Part shown: one piece after another, positions 25,573-34,553 of the stretch
How the letters are laid out: each line of letters opens with the position of its first letter
Position numbering within the stretch: position 1 is the stretch's first letter
From: CAYFKJ01 sp964343605
GTDB lineage: Bacteria > Pseudomonadota > Alphaproteobacteria > UBA2966
DNA length: 64,000 nt
Reading direction: 5' to 3'
NCBI GenBank assembly: GCA_964343605.1
Contig: CAYFKJ010000001.1
Coordinates: forward strand, 1,021,784 to 1,085,783
Notes under the pieces: generated by a model
What the model was told of the DNA's origin: nothing
Database searches by the model: none
What the model saw: only the letters and a program-made list of their open reading frames with translations
Program-made: the position numbers and the translations under genes

Positions 25573-26493
25573 ATGAACAGCATTTCGTCATCTTCCACGG
25601 CCGGACTGAGCGCTACGGAAATCGCCGATCCCCGCTACAAGGGTCTCGACACGTGGCCGGACGAAGCGATACTGACGGCGCTATGGCAGGGCCAGGCGGC
25701 GGCGGTCGGATGCCTTCAGGCCGCCTTGCCGGCGATTGCAGACGCCGCCCAAGCCATTGCCCACCGCCTGAAAAACGACAACGGCAGGCTGATTTATGCC
25801 GGCGCCGGATCCTCCGGTCTCCTGGCGATGCAGGACGGCATGGAAATGACGCCGACCTTCGCCTGGCCCGAGGAACGGCTGGTCTTCCTGATGGCCGGCG
25901 GCGACGACGCTCGCCTGCGCCCCATCGGTGTCGTCGAGGATGATACGGAAGGCGCTCGGCGCGATGCCGATCGCGTCGGGTTCACGCCCGACGATGTTCT
26001 CATCGCGGTCGCAGCCAGCGGAACCACCCCCTACACGCTACAAATCTTGCAGGCAGCCGCGGACCGGAAGGCTTTGACGGTCGCTATCGCCAACAACGCC
26101 GGCACGCCGCTGCTCAGCGAAGCCCGGCACGCCGTTCATCTGGATTCCGGCGGGGAGGTCATCGCCGGTTCGACGCGGATGGCGGCGGGTACCGCCCAAA
26201 AAGCAGCCCTTGGCCTACTCTCGACCCTTGTGATGACCCGTCTCGGCCACGTCGTCGACGGCTACATGGTCAGCATGGTGGCGGACAACGCCAAACTCCG
26301 GGACCGTGCCCGGCGCATGGTGGCGGCCATCGCCGACGTCCCGGCCGAAACGGCGGAGGCGGCATTGGAAGATTGCGGCGGCAACGTCAAACCGGCGGTG
26401 CTGGTTGCCAGGGGCATGACGCCCGAAAACGCAGAACGCGCGCTGGCTGAAGCCGGCGGCGATCTACGCAGGACCCTAAGCATGACGAACTAG
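25573..26493 (+). CDS. murQ: N-acetylmuramic acid 6-phosphate etherase
   Basis: It has 306 residues from the ATG at 25573, close to the usual ~300. SIS-fold motifs are present: AGAGSSGLLAMQDGMEM, VAASGTTPYTLQ and the MurQ signature GSTRMAAGTAQKAALGLLST. It cleaves the lactyl ether of MurNAc-6-P to GlcNAc-6-P and D-lactate, feeding NagA. The ATG at 25555 is an alternative, but the putative operator lies only 3 nt before it. It starts the plus-strand arm with the ABC importer behind it, indicating recovery of cell-wall sugars. Confidence 0.9.
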   Translation: MNSISSSSTAGLSATEIADPRYKGLDTWPDEAILTALWQGQAAAVGCLQAALPAIADAAQAIAHRLKNDNGRLIYAGAGSSGLLAMQDGMEMTPTFAWPEERLVFLMAGGDDARLRPIGVVEDDTEGARRDADRVGFTPDDVLIAVAASGTTPYTLQILQAAADRKALTVAIANNAGTPLLSEARHAVHLDSGGEVIAGSTRMAAGTAQKAALGLLSTLVMTRLGHVVDGYMVSMVADNAKLRDRARRMVAAIADVPAETAEAALEDCGGNVKPAVLVARGMTPENAERALAEAGGDLRRTLSMTN

Positions 26494-26573
26494 TTTCAAC
26501 CACGGCCCGAGCTAGTCACGGGCCGAACTCGACCGAAGGGAGACGACAAAATGACGACAACGACAAAAGCAAA

Positions 26574-27830
26574 TTGGGGCGCAGAGGTCTGGTGGCCGCA
26601 GCCGTCGCCGGTGTTCTGGCGGCGCTGCCGCTGGGCGCAGCGTCCGCTGCGGACTTGAAGATCGAAAGCTGGCGCAACGACGATCTCGAAATTTGGACGA
26701 AAAAACTGATCCCGGCCTTCAACAAGAAGCATCCGGACATCAAGGTGGTCTTCGCACCCTCGCCGCCGGCGGACTACAACGGCGCGCTCAACGCCAAGCT
26801 GGCGGGCGGCACGGCGGGCGATCTCATCACCTGCCGGCCCTTCGACGCGTCGCTGACGCTCTACAAGCAGGGCAATCTCGTCGGGCTCAACGATCTCAGC
26901 GGTCTTGAGAACTTCTCCAGCGTCGCCAAGAGCGCCTGGACCACCGATGACGGTTCGACCACCTTCTGCGTGCCGATGGCGTCCGTGATCCACGGCTTCA
27001 TCTACAACAAGGAAATTTTCGAAGAACTGGGCCTGTCCATTCCGAAAACCATTCCGGAATTCATGAAGGTTCTTGAGACCGTCAAGTCAAAGAGCCGTTA
27101 CACGCCGCTGGCGCTCGGCACTTCGGACCAGTGGGAAGCCGCCACCATGGGCTTCCAGAATGTCGGCCCCAACTTCTGGAAGGGCGAGGAAGGCCGCAAG
27201 GGCCTGATCGACGGCAGTCAGAAGTACACGGATGCGGCTTACGTCGATACCTGGAAGCACCTCGCCACCTGGGCGCCTTACATGGGCAAAGGCTTCAAGG
27301 CGCAGAAGTATCCCGACACGCAGAACCTGTTCTCGCTGGGCCGCGCGGCGATCTACCCCGCCGGCTCCTGGGACATCAACACGTTCAACAGTCAGGCCGA
27401 CTTCAAGTTCGGCGCCTTCCCGCCGCCCGTGCCGGCCGGTCAGTCGACCTGCTACATCAGCGACCACACGGATATCGGGCTGGGTCTGAACAAGGCTTCC
27501 AAGAACCAGGCCGCGGCGAAGACCTTCCTGAGCTGGGTGGCCTCGGCCGAGTTCGCCGAGATCTACGCCAACGCCCTGCCAGGCTTCTTCCCGCTCTCCA
27601 AGCACCCCGTCACCCTGAAGGATGCGGTGGCGCAGGAGTTCGTGAACTGGCGCGGCAAGTGCAAGTCAACGATCCGCAATTCCTACCAGATCCTCTCGCG
27701 CGGCACGCCGAACCTCGAGAACGATCTGTGGAACGTCAGCGCCCAGGTGCTGAACGGTTCGATGACGCCCGAACAGGCCGCCGCCAAGGCGGAAGAAGGC
27801 CTCAAGGGCTGGTACGCTCCGCACAAGTAA
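26574..27830 (+). CDS. ABC-type sugar-binding protein (start uncertain, possible frameshift)
   Basis: It has 418 residues if translation starts at TTG 26574. A signal peptide with two arginines and a hydrophobic core ends in AASAA, followed by a mature family-1 solute-binding protein of the MalE/UgpB type (WRNDDLEIWTKKLIPAF, SAAIYPAGSWDI-like RAAIYPAGSWDI). The only good ribosome site (AAGGGAG) leads to an ATG at 26551 that is one base out of frame. One more G in the run at 26576-26579 would join them. It is probably the periplasmic amino-sugar receptor for the permeases behind it. Confidence 0.85.
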   Translation: MGRRGLVAAAVAGVLAALPLGAASAADLKIESWRNDDLEIWTKKLIPAFNKKHPDIKVVFAPSPPADYNGALNAKLAGGTAGDLITCRPFDASLTLYKQGNLVGLNDLSGLENFSSVAKSAWTTDDGSTTFCVPMASVIHGFIYNKEIFEELGLSIPKTIPEFMKVLETVKSKSRYTPLALGTSDQWEAATMGFQNVGPNFWKGEEGRKGLIDGSQKYTDAAYVDTWKHLATWAPYMGKGFKAQKYPDTQNLFSLGRAAIYPAGSWDINTFNSQADFKFGAFPPPVPAGQSTCYISDHTDIGLGLNKASKNQAAAKTFLSWVASAEFAEIYANALPGFFPLSKHPVTLKDAVAQEFVNWRGKCKSTIRNSYQILSRGTPNLENDLWNVSAQVLNGSMTPEQAAAKAEEGLKGWYAPHK

Positions 27831-27920
27831 GCGTTTGATGTTTGACCGCGCGGTTGCTCCCATAAGTCCGGGGCAGCCGCGCGGCGGCATCGACAGGACA
27901 GGTTTGCCCAAAATCGCGCC

Positions 27921-28853
27921 ATGACCCCCAGCAGCAAAATAACCGGCAAGTTTCCCGTCCATATCGCCGTGTTCCTGGCGCCGGCGGTCGTCATTTACAC
28001 GCTCTTTATGATCTATCCGCTGCTCGATTCCATCCGCATCAGCTTCTATACGGTCGACGACAACCAGGTTGCGACCTTCGCCGGCCTGGAAAACTTCGTC
28101 ACGCTGCTAACCGATCCCAACTGGTCCGGCGCGTTCTGGAACGCTTTCTGGAACAACATGATCCTGTTCGCCATCCACATGCTGGTGCAGAACCCCATCG
28201 GCCTGCTGCTGGCCGCTCTTCTCAGCCTGCCGGTTTTGCGCGGTCGCCACCTCTACCGTTCGGCCATGTTCATGCCCACCATGTTGTCGGTGGTCATCAT
28301 CGGCTTCGTCTGGCAGCTCATCCTCAGCCCGTTGTGGGGGGTGGCGGAAACGCTGATGGACTACGTCGGCATGGTCGACTACTTCCAGCCCTGGCTCGGC
28401 CAGAAGAGCACGGCGCTGGTGACGATCTCGCTGATATCGGTCTGGCAGTTTGTCGGCATCCCGATGATGCTGATCTACGCCGCCTTGCTGAACATCCCCG
28501 AGGACCTGACCGAGGCCGCCCGAATCGACGGCGCCAATCACTGGCAGATCTTCTGGCGCATCAAATTCCCGCTGATCCTGCCGACCATGGGCGTCGTTTC
28601 GATCCTCACCTTCGTCGGCAACTTCAACGCCTTCGATCTCATCTACGCCATCAAGGGCGGCCTGGCCGGGCCGGACTTCGCCACAGACATCATGGGCACG
28701 TTTTTCTATCGCACGCTGTTCGGCTTCCAGTTGCAGATCGGCGTCACCACCATGGGCGCGGCCGTCGCGACGATGATGTTCCTGATCATCCTGACCGGCA
28801 TCCTGATCTTCTTCTTCGGCTTCCAGCGCCGCCTGTTGAGGCACAGCTTCTGA
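27921..28853 (+). CDS. ABC sugar transporter permease (MalF/UgpA type)
   Basis: It is a 310-residue membrane protein with six predicted helices. The EAA loop (EAARIDGANHWQIFWRIKFP) contacts the ATPase. It sits 90 nt after the binding-protein gene and shares a TGATG overlap with the second permease. It would form the heterodimeric channel with 28,853-29,692. Specificity for amino sugars is inferred from the operon. Confidence 0.92.
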   Translation: MTPSSKITGKFPVHIAVFLAPAVVIYTLFMIYPLLDSIRISFYTVDDNQVATFAGLENFVTLLTDPNWSGAFWNAFWNNMILFAIHMLVQNPIGLLLAALLSLPVLRGRHLYRSAMFMPTMLSVVIIGFVWQLILSPLWGVAETLMDYVGMVDYFQPWLGQKSTALVTISLISVWQFVGIPMMLIYAALLNIPEDLTEAARIDGANHWQIFWRIKFPLILPTMGVVSILTFVGNFNAFDLIYAIKGGLAGPDFATDIMGTFFYRTLFGFQLQIGVTTMGAAVATMMFLIILTGILIFFFGFQRRLLRHSF

Positions 28854-29692
28854 TGGCCAAGCTCAACAGAAATCCCGCCGGCGCCATGATGGTCCATGGC
28901 ATCCTGCTGATCTACACGGTGATCGCGCTGTGGCCGATACTGTTGGTGATCTCCAATTCGTTCAAATCGCGCAAGGCCATCTTCCGCGATCCCATGGGGT
29001 TGCCCAACGCGGAGACGTTCAGCCTGATCGGCTTTGAAAAGGTGCTGGAGCGCTCCAGCTTCGACGTTTACTTCACCAACAGCATCGTCGTCACGGTGGC
29101 CTCATTGGCGCTGTCCCTCCTGTTCGGCGCCATGGCGGCGTGGGCGCTGGCCGGTTACCGCTACCGCGGCAACACATTGATGGCGTTCTATCTCGCCATC
29201 GGCATTATGGTGCCCATCCGGCTGGGCACAGTCAGCATCCTCAAACTGGTCGTCGGGCTCGGGTTGATGAACACCCTGACGGCGCTGATCCTGGTCTACG
29301 TCGCCATGAGCCTGCCGTTGACGATCTTCATCCTCAGCGAGTTCATGCAGCAGATTCCGAAGGAATTGCAGGAGGCGGCTCGCTGCGACGGGGTCAGCGA
29401 ATACCGCATTTTCTTCCAGATCGTGCTGCCCCTGACCCGGCCCGCCATAGCCACCGTCGGTGTCTTCACCATGGTACCGGTTTGGAACGATCTCTGGTTC
29501 CCGCTGATCCTGACCTCGGAGGAGAGCGTGCGCACCGTCACCTTGGGCGTCCAGCAGTTCATCGGCCAGTACGTCACCGATTGGAATTCCGTGCTGGCGT
29601 CGCTGACGCTCGCCATCGTACCCGTGATGATTCTCTACATCATCTTCTCCCGCCAACTCATCCGCGGCATCACCGCGGGCGCCGTCAAGTAG
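28853..29692 (+). CDS. ABC sugar transporter permease (MalG/UgpE type)
   Basis: It has 279 residues from the ATG overlapping the previous stop. It has six hydrophobic segments and an EAA loop, EAARCDGVSEYRIFFQIVLP. The second half of the MalFG-like pair is typically shorter, as here. Longer in-frame starts run through the upstream permease in another frame and are not used. It imports sugar across the inner membrane with the other three components. Confidence 0.92.
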   Translation: MAKLNRNPAGAMMVHGILLIYTVIALWPILLVISNSFKSRKAIFRDPMGLPNAETFSLIGFEKVLERSSFDVYFTNSIVVTVASLALSLLFGAMAAWALAGYRYRGNTLMAFYLAIGIMVPIRLGTVSILKLVVGLGLMNTLTALILVYVAMSLPLTIFILSEFMQQIPKELQEAARCDGVSEYRIFFQIVLPLTRPAIATVGVFTMVPVWNDLWFPLILTSEESVRTVTLGVQQFIGQYVTDWNSVLASLTLAIVPVMILYIIFSRQLIRGITAGAVK

Positions 29693-29706
29693 CAAGAGGA
29701 TCCGTC

Positions 29707-30738
29707 ATGACCGACGTCAAACTGGAAGGAGTGCAGAAATCGTTCGGCAAGACCGAGGTTGTGCACGGCGTCGACATCGACATCAAGGACGGCGAGTTCG
29801 TCGTGTTCGTCGGGCCTTCGGGCTGCGGCAAGTCGACGTTGCTGCGCATGATCGCCGGGTTGGAGGAAATTACCGCCGGCGACATTTATATCGACGGCGC
29901 GCGCGTCAACGACCTGGCGCCGGCCGAACGGGGCATCGCCATGGTGTTCCAGTCCTACGCCCTCTATCCGCACATGACGGTCTACAAGAACATGTCGTTC
30001 GGTTTGTCGATCGCAAAGATCGGCAAGGCCGAGGCCGACCGACGGGTGCGGCAGGCGGCGGAAATCCTGCAACTGACGGAGTTACTCGACCGCCGTCCGG
30101 CCCAACTTTCGGGTGGCCAGCGCCAGCGCGTCGCCATCGGCCGCGCCATCGTGCGCGATCCCGGCGTCTTCCTGTTCGACGAACCGCTCTCCAACCTTGA
30201 CGCGGCGCTCAGGGTCAATACGCGGCTCGAGATCGCCAAGCTCCATCAGGATCTCAAGAACACGGTAATCTACGTGACCCACGACCAGGTGGAAGCCATG
30301 ACGCTGGCCGACAAGATCGTCGTGTTGAACGAAGGCAACGTCGAACAGATCGGCTCGCCGCTGGAGCTTTACAACACGCCCGCCAACACCTTCGTCGCCG
30401 GTTTCATCGGTTCGCCCAAGATGAACTTTTTATCGGCAACCGGCGGCGCCGTAGGCGCGGCCGCGCCCGATCTTCCGGCCGGCGCGGCAACATTGGGGAT
30501 CCGTCCGGAGCATGTCCACGCCCAGGGAGGCGACGGGCCGGCCGTGGACGGCCAGGTGGAAGTGATCGAGCGATTAGGCGACGTCTCCTACGTTTACGTG
30601 CAACTGGCGGGCGGGGAAAGGCTGGTCATGGCCGAACCCGGCACCAGCGGGCTGCGGCCGGGCGACGACGTCAGTTGCCGCATGAACGCGGACAAAATCC
30701 ATTTGTTCGACGCCGACGGCGTTTCACTGCCCGTTTAA
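29707..30738 (+). CDS. ABC transporter ATP-binding protein (MsiK/UgpC type)
   Basis: It has 343 residues. Walker A is GPSGCGKST (about residues 37-45), the ABC signature is LSGGQRQRVAIGRA, Walker B is VFLFDEPLSNLD and the H-loop is THDQVEA. The C-terminal TOBE/OB region (GIRPEHV, then ERLGDVSYVYV) is the MalK-type regulatory domain. It powers the two adjacent permeases. It ends the plus-strand arm and converges with the cyclase gene 23 nt away; no strong terminator hairpin is seen between them. Confidence 0.94.
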   Translation: MTDVKLEGVQKSFGKTEVVHGVDIDIKDGEFVVFVGPSGCGKSTLLRMIAGLEEITAGDIYIDGARVNDLAPAERGIAMVFQSYALYPHMTVYKNMSFGLSIAKIGKAEADRRVRQAAEILQLTELLDRRPAQLSGGQRQRVAIGRAIVRDPGVFLFDEPLSNLDAALRVNTRLEIAKLHQDLKNTVIYVTHDQVEAMTLADKIVVLNEGNVEQIGSPLELYNTPANTFVAGFIGSPKMNFLSATGGAVGAAAPDLPAGAATLGIRPEHVHAQGGDGPAVDGQVEVIERLGDVSYVYVQLAGGERLVMAEPGTSGLRPGDDVSCRMNADKIHLFDADGVSLPV

Positions 30739-30761
30739 CAGCACCGGGACATCCATCCCGA

Positions 30762-32102
30762 TTATTCGAGGCCGGTTTCGTCGGTCAGATCGTCCTGTCC
30801 GTCCGGCATCGTGAAAAGCCCGATCGGTTCGCTCAGACCCCGGATCTCGGTTTCACCGATTTTGCGAAGGCTGCCGTTCGTCAGCAATCCCGCTGTCGAT
30901 TGTGATGCCAGCAGGGACGTTCCGTATTCCTTGTTGAGGGCCTCCAACCGCGCCGCCAGGTTGACCGCGTCACCGTGTACCGTATAGCTCTGGCGCCCGC
31001 CGCCGCCCACATTGCCGGCAATTACCGGTCCGGTATTCAAGCCGATACGAACCGCCAGCTTTTCGCCGGCGAAGGTTTCGCTGTGGACGGTGGACAGGAT
31101 ATCCGCAGCGGCCTCGAAAGCATGCCGGGCGTGGTCCTTGTCCTCGAACGGCACGTTGAAGATGGCGAGGATGGCATCGCCCTGGAACTGGGTCACCACG
31201 CCGTTGTGCCTGCCGATGATCTCGGTGGCCGCATCGAAATAGGCATTGAGGATGTCGACGATGGCCCTCGGTCCACGTGCTTCGGTCAGGTTGGTGAATC
31301 CCGCGAGATCGGTAAAGAGGATCGTGGCCTCCCGTTCGATCGGGTCCAGCGCGCCCCGATCCTTGATCATGGAATCGGCCACCGCCTCGGGCACGAAGCG
31401 CCCGAACATCTGCGAAACCGCGGTCATGTCGCGCTCGGCCTCGAGCTGACGGCGCACGGTTTGCCGGGCCCGCTGCATGACGATGGCAATCAATATCGCC
31501 ACCACGAGGTAGACGACGGCTTCCTGCACCCGGCTGCCGTATGGCGCGAAGTTTTCGTTCAGAAAAACCGCGACAAAATCTTCCTTAGTGCCGTCGAGCG
31601 GCACGTTGGTCCACTGCAGCGGCGCTTCCATGCGGGTAAAGACCCAGGTGAACGCCGCCAACCACCCCGCCGCGCCAAGCACGCCCGCCCAAAGAACAAG
31701 ACGGGGGGAGAAGCTGAAGGCAGCCACCCCGAGAATGACGAAGTAGTAAGGAAAGACGTCGAACTTGAACATGAAGATCTGCGGCAGTTCGAGTGCCGGT
31801 TCCGGCGGTAGCACGGCGATGGCCAGCGACAGCAGCACGATATCGATGCTGAGAAAGACGAACTTCACCCACTTGCGATCGTATGCGGTTCCAATCACCG
31901 CGTGATGGGCGACGCCCAGAACCGCCAGAAACAACACCGCCAGGATGGTATCGGCCGCCCGTTCCGGCCCCCGCGTGACCGTCATCCAGAAACCGAGCAG
32001 CAGGAGCGCAACCAACCTTCCCTTGATGGCGAGCTTCAGCCCGGCCTGTTCAGCGGCGGTGAAGGTTGCCTCGATATCGGTTTCGACGTCCCGGTCGGTC
32101 AT
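30762..32102 (-). CDS. Class III adenylate/guanylate cyclase with membrane domain
   Basis: It has 446 residues from the ATG at 32102 (MTDRDVETD). About six transmembrane helices occupy residues 20-220, followed by a short coiled linker and a class III catalytic domain. FTDLAGFT and GDAILAIF contain the two metal-binding aspartates, and the conserved Asn/Arg transition-state region lies in HGDAVNLAARLE. It makes cAMP (or cGMP) in response to an unknown membrane signal. It lies 64 nt after the enoyl-CoA hydratase gene on the same strand, with no clear functional link. Confidence 0.9.
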   Translation of the reverse strand: MTDRDVETDIEATFTAAEQAGLKLAIKGRLVALLLLGFWMTVTRGPERAADTILAVLFLAVLGVAHHAVIGTAYDRKWVKFVFLSIDIVLLSLAIAVLPPEPALELPQIFMFKFDVFPYYFVILGVAAFSFSPRLVLWAGVLGAAGWLAAFTWVFTRMEAPLQWTNVPLDGTKEDFVAVFLNENFAPYGSRVQEAVVYLVVAILIAIVMQRARQTVRRQLEAERDMTAVSQMFGRFVPEAVADSMIKDRGALDPIEREATILFTDLAGFTNLTEARGPRAIVDILNAYFDAATEIIGRHNGVVTQFQGDAILAIFNVPFEDKDHARHAFEAAADILSTVHSETFAGEKLAVRIGLNTGPVIAGNVGGGGRQSYTVHGDAVNLAARLEALNKEYGTSLLASQSTAGLLTNGSLRKIGETEIRGLSEPIGLFTMPDGQDDLTDETGLE

Positions 32103-32166
32103 GGATTTCGGCCTTCCTGTGCGCCGGCGCTGGATCGCGGCGCGGAGCAAAAATGTGGTTCCCTCC

Positions 32167-32982
32167 TCAGTTTTTCTTCTTGTTGATCAACGGCTCCATC
32201 ATGCGCTGGGGCTCATCTGTCCGGTAGGTTTCCTCTAGATAATCGATGCCGAGTTGAATGCCTTCCGCCGGCGTGATCTCCTCCCAGGCGTTGATGAGTT
32301 TCTTCTGTGCGCGCACCGCCAAAGGACCCGCGCCGATAATCTGTGCCAGTCTCACCTCCACTGCGGCATCGAGTTCATCCGGCTCGGAAACGCTTTCCAG
32401 AAATCCCATCGCCAGCCCTTCGCCGGCGTCGTAGTTGGCGCCGGTCAGCAACATCTCGCGCGTCTTGCCCCAGCCGATGAGCAGGGGCAGCAACGCCGCC
32501 TCGATCACCGAGGGCAGGCCGACCTTCACCTCAGGCATGCCGAAGACGACGGAGGTGTCGGCCATGCGAAAATCGCAAGCCGCGGCCAGTTCGGTGCCCG
32601 CACCCAGGCAATAGCCCTGCATGCGGGCGATCACGGGTACCGGGCAATCGCGGATGGCCTGGATGGCCAGATGCAGCTTGGTGATGAAGGCGCGGCCGCT
32701 TTCCGGATTGAGGGAATGCAACTCGGGCAGGAAGGCGCCGCCGACGAAGGCCCGCGAACCGGCACCGGAAATGACGACGACGCGCAGGTCCTCGCGGTCC
32801 GCGAGATTGGCGAAGACGGCCATCATGGCGTCCATCATGGCGCTGCCGATGGAGTTCATCTTGCCGGGATGATCGAGGGTGACCCAGGCGACCTCGCCGC
32901 CCTCCCTGGATTCGATGCGGCAATCCGCCGTGCCGCGGTCGTCGATTACTGCGGCGGAATCTGTGTCGGTTTCCGGCGTCAT
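32167..32982 (-). CDS. Enoyl-CoA hydratase/isomerase family protein
   Basis: It has 271 residues of the crotonase fold. GAGSRAFVGGAFLPEL forms the first oxyanion-hole strand, and GYCLGAGTELAAACDFRMAD the second with a catalytic-type glutamate. FGMPEVKVGLP supplies the second glutamate region. It hydrates or isomerises an enoyl-CoA. It is separated from the large acyl-CoA operons, lying between a TRAP subunit and a cyclase, so its pathway is unclear. It could belong to gentisate-related aromatic catabolism or act generally. Confidence 0.9.
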   Translation of the reverse strand: MTPETDTDSAAVIDDRGTADCRIESREGGEVAWVTLDHPGKMNSIGSAMMDAMMAVFANLADREDLRVVVISGAGSRAFVGGAFLPELHSLNPESGRAFITKLHLAIQAIRDCPVPVIARMQGYCLGAGTELAAACDFRMADTSVVFGMPEVKVGLPSVIEAALLPLLIGWGKTREMLLTGANYDAGEGLAMGFLESVSEPDELDAAVEVRLAQIIGAGPLAVRAQKKLINAWEEITPAEGIQLGIDYLEETYRTDEPQRMMEPLINKKKN

Positions 32983-33077
32983 GAACTACCCCATTTGTGC
33001 GCTTTCAGGTCCGCCCATTGTTTCTTGTCTCGCCAACCCGCGTCAATCGCGGAGCCGCAGGATATCCCCGGCGGTTC

Positions 33078-34451
33078 CTAGTCGTAGACCGTCCTGGGCA
33101 GCCAGAGCGCAATTTCCGGCTGCCACATCACCAGGATCAGTACCGACGCCTGCAGGATGACGAAGGGGATGATGCCCCGGTAAATGCTGACCGTACGGAC
33201 CTCCGGCGGTGCGATGCCCTTGAGGTAGAAGAGCGCGAAGCCGAACGGCGGCGTGAGGAACGAGGTCTGCAGGTTGATCGCCACCAGCACGGTGAACCAG
33301 AAGATCATTTCGTGCTGCGCGACATGGTCGCCGAAATCCAGTTCCGCCACCATCGGCGCGAACACGGGCAGGATGATAAGCGTAATCTCTATCCAATCCA
33401 GGAAGAAACCCAGGATGAAGACGATGCCCATGATCAGCAGCAGCAATCCCCAGGAGCCAAGCCCGGCTTCGAGGATCATCTCCTCGACGATGTCGTCGCC
33501 GCCCAGCGAGCGGAAGACGTAGGCGAAGGCCGTGGCGCCGATGATGATGAAGAAGATCATGGCGATGGTGAGGCCGGAGGAATGGCTGACGCCCTTGAGG
33601 ATGTCCCATCTCAGGCGGCCCTTGACCCAGCCCAGGAACAAGGCCCCGAAAGCGCCGACCGCGCCCGCTTCGCTCGGCGTCGCCAGCCCGAACAGGATGG
33701 ATCCCTTGATAAAGGCGATCAGGAACACGGGCGGGAAGAAACTCTTGAGCAACAGAGGCGGCAGCTCCTTGGGCGGCACGTAAAGCATCTCGCGCGGCAG
33801 CGGCGGCGCTATTTCAGGCTTGGCCTTGGAAATTGCCGTGATGTAGATCAGGTAACAGGCGGCCAGCACCAGGCCCGGCGCCAACGCCGCCATGAAAAGG
33901 GTACCGACCGAAACCGACAGGAGGTCGGCCATCAGGATCAGCATGATGCTGGGCGGTATGAGGATACCGAGCGTGCCGGAGGCCGCGATGGTGCCCGTCG
34001 CCAGGGCATGGCTGTAGTTCTGGCGCAGCATCGGTGGTAGCGCCAGCGCGGTCATCATGGTCACCGAGGCGCCGATGATGCCGGTCATGGCGGCCAGGAT
34101 GGTGCCCATGACGGTGACCGCCAACGCCAGTCCGCCCGGCACGCGGCGCAACAGCACCTGACAGCAGTACAGCATGTCGTTGGCCACCCCGCTGCGCTCC
34201 ATCATCACGCCCATGAAGACGAAGGTGGGCAGCGCCACCAGCACCAGGTTCTCCGCCGCTCCGCCCCAGATGCGGGCGATGAAGTTGAAGAATTCGATGA
34301 GGTGGAAGGCGCCCAGCGCATAACCGATAAGGCCGTAAGCGACGGCGATGCCGCCCAGCAGGAAGGCGACCGGATAGCCCGAGAACAGCAGCAACGCCAA
34401 AGTGGCGAACATGAAGACGGGCAGGTAGTCGATGAAGATTTGCAGGATCAT
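33078..34451 (-). CDS. dctM: TRAP transporter large membrane subunit
   Basis: It is a 457-residue protein with about 12 hydrophobic helices. It contains the DctM-family blocks LFSGYPVAFLLGG, ALPTFVFMGVMMERSGV and ILIPPSIMLILMADL. DctM normally works with a small DctQ membrane subunit and a periplasmic DctP binding protein; neither is encoded next to it here. It lies downstream of the gentisate genes but behind a terminator-like hairpin, so it may have its own promoter. Probable uptake of an aromatic or organic acid; the substrate is unknown. Confidence 0.9.
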   Translation of the reverse strand: MILQIFIDYLPVFMFATLALLLFSGYPVAFLLGGIAVAYGLIGYALGAFHLIEFFNFIARIWGGAAENLVLVALPTFVFMGVMMERSGVANDMLYCCQVLLRRVPGGLALAVTVMGTILAAMTGIIGASVTMMTALALPPMLRQNYSHALATGTIAASGTLGILIPPSIMLILMADLLSVSVGTLFMAALAPGLVLAACYLIYITAISKAKPEIAPPLPREMLYVPPKELPPLLLKSFFPPVFLIAFIKGSILFGLATPSEAGAVGAFGALFLGWVKGRLRWDILKGVSHSSGLTIAMIFFIIIGATAFAYVFRSLGGDDIVEEMILEAGLGSWGLLLLIMGIVFILGFFLDWIEITLIILPVFAPMVAELDFGDHVAQHEMIFWFTVLVAINLQTSFLTPPFGFALFYLKGIAPPEVRTVSIYRGIIPFVILQASVLILVMWQPEIALWLPRTVYD

Positions 34452-34521
34452 GGCGGGGGGAACCGTGCAGGCGACCGAAGGACGGGGGACAATACTATAG
34501 AACTATTGAAAAGTATCGGAA

Positions 34522-34551
34522 TTTTCAGCGGTCTTCGGACCCGCCTGAAAA
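34522..34551 (-). terminator. Terminator-like hairpin after the FAH gene
   Basis: On the minus strand TTTTCAGGCGGGTC and GACCGCTGAAAA pair around a CGAA loop with two single-G bulges (about 12 bp). The hairpin starts 2 nt after the hydrolase stop and has A/T-rich arms. It would separate the gentisate pair from the dctM gene. Confidence 0.5.
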
Positions 34552-34553
34552 GT

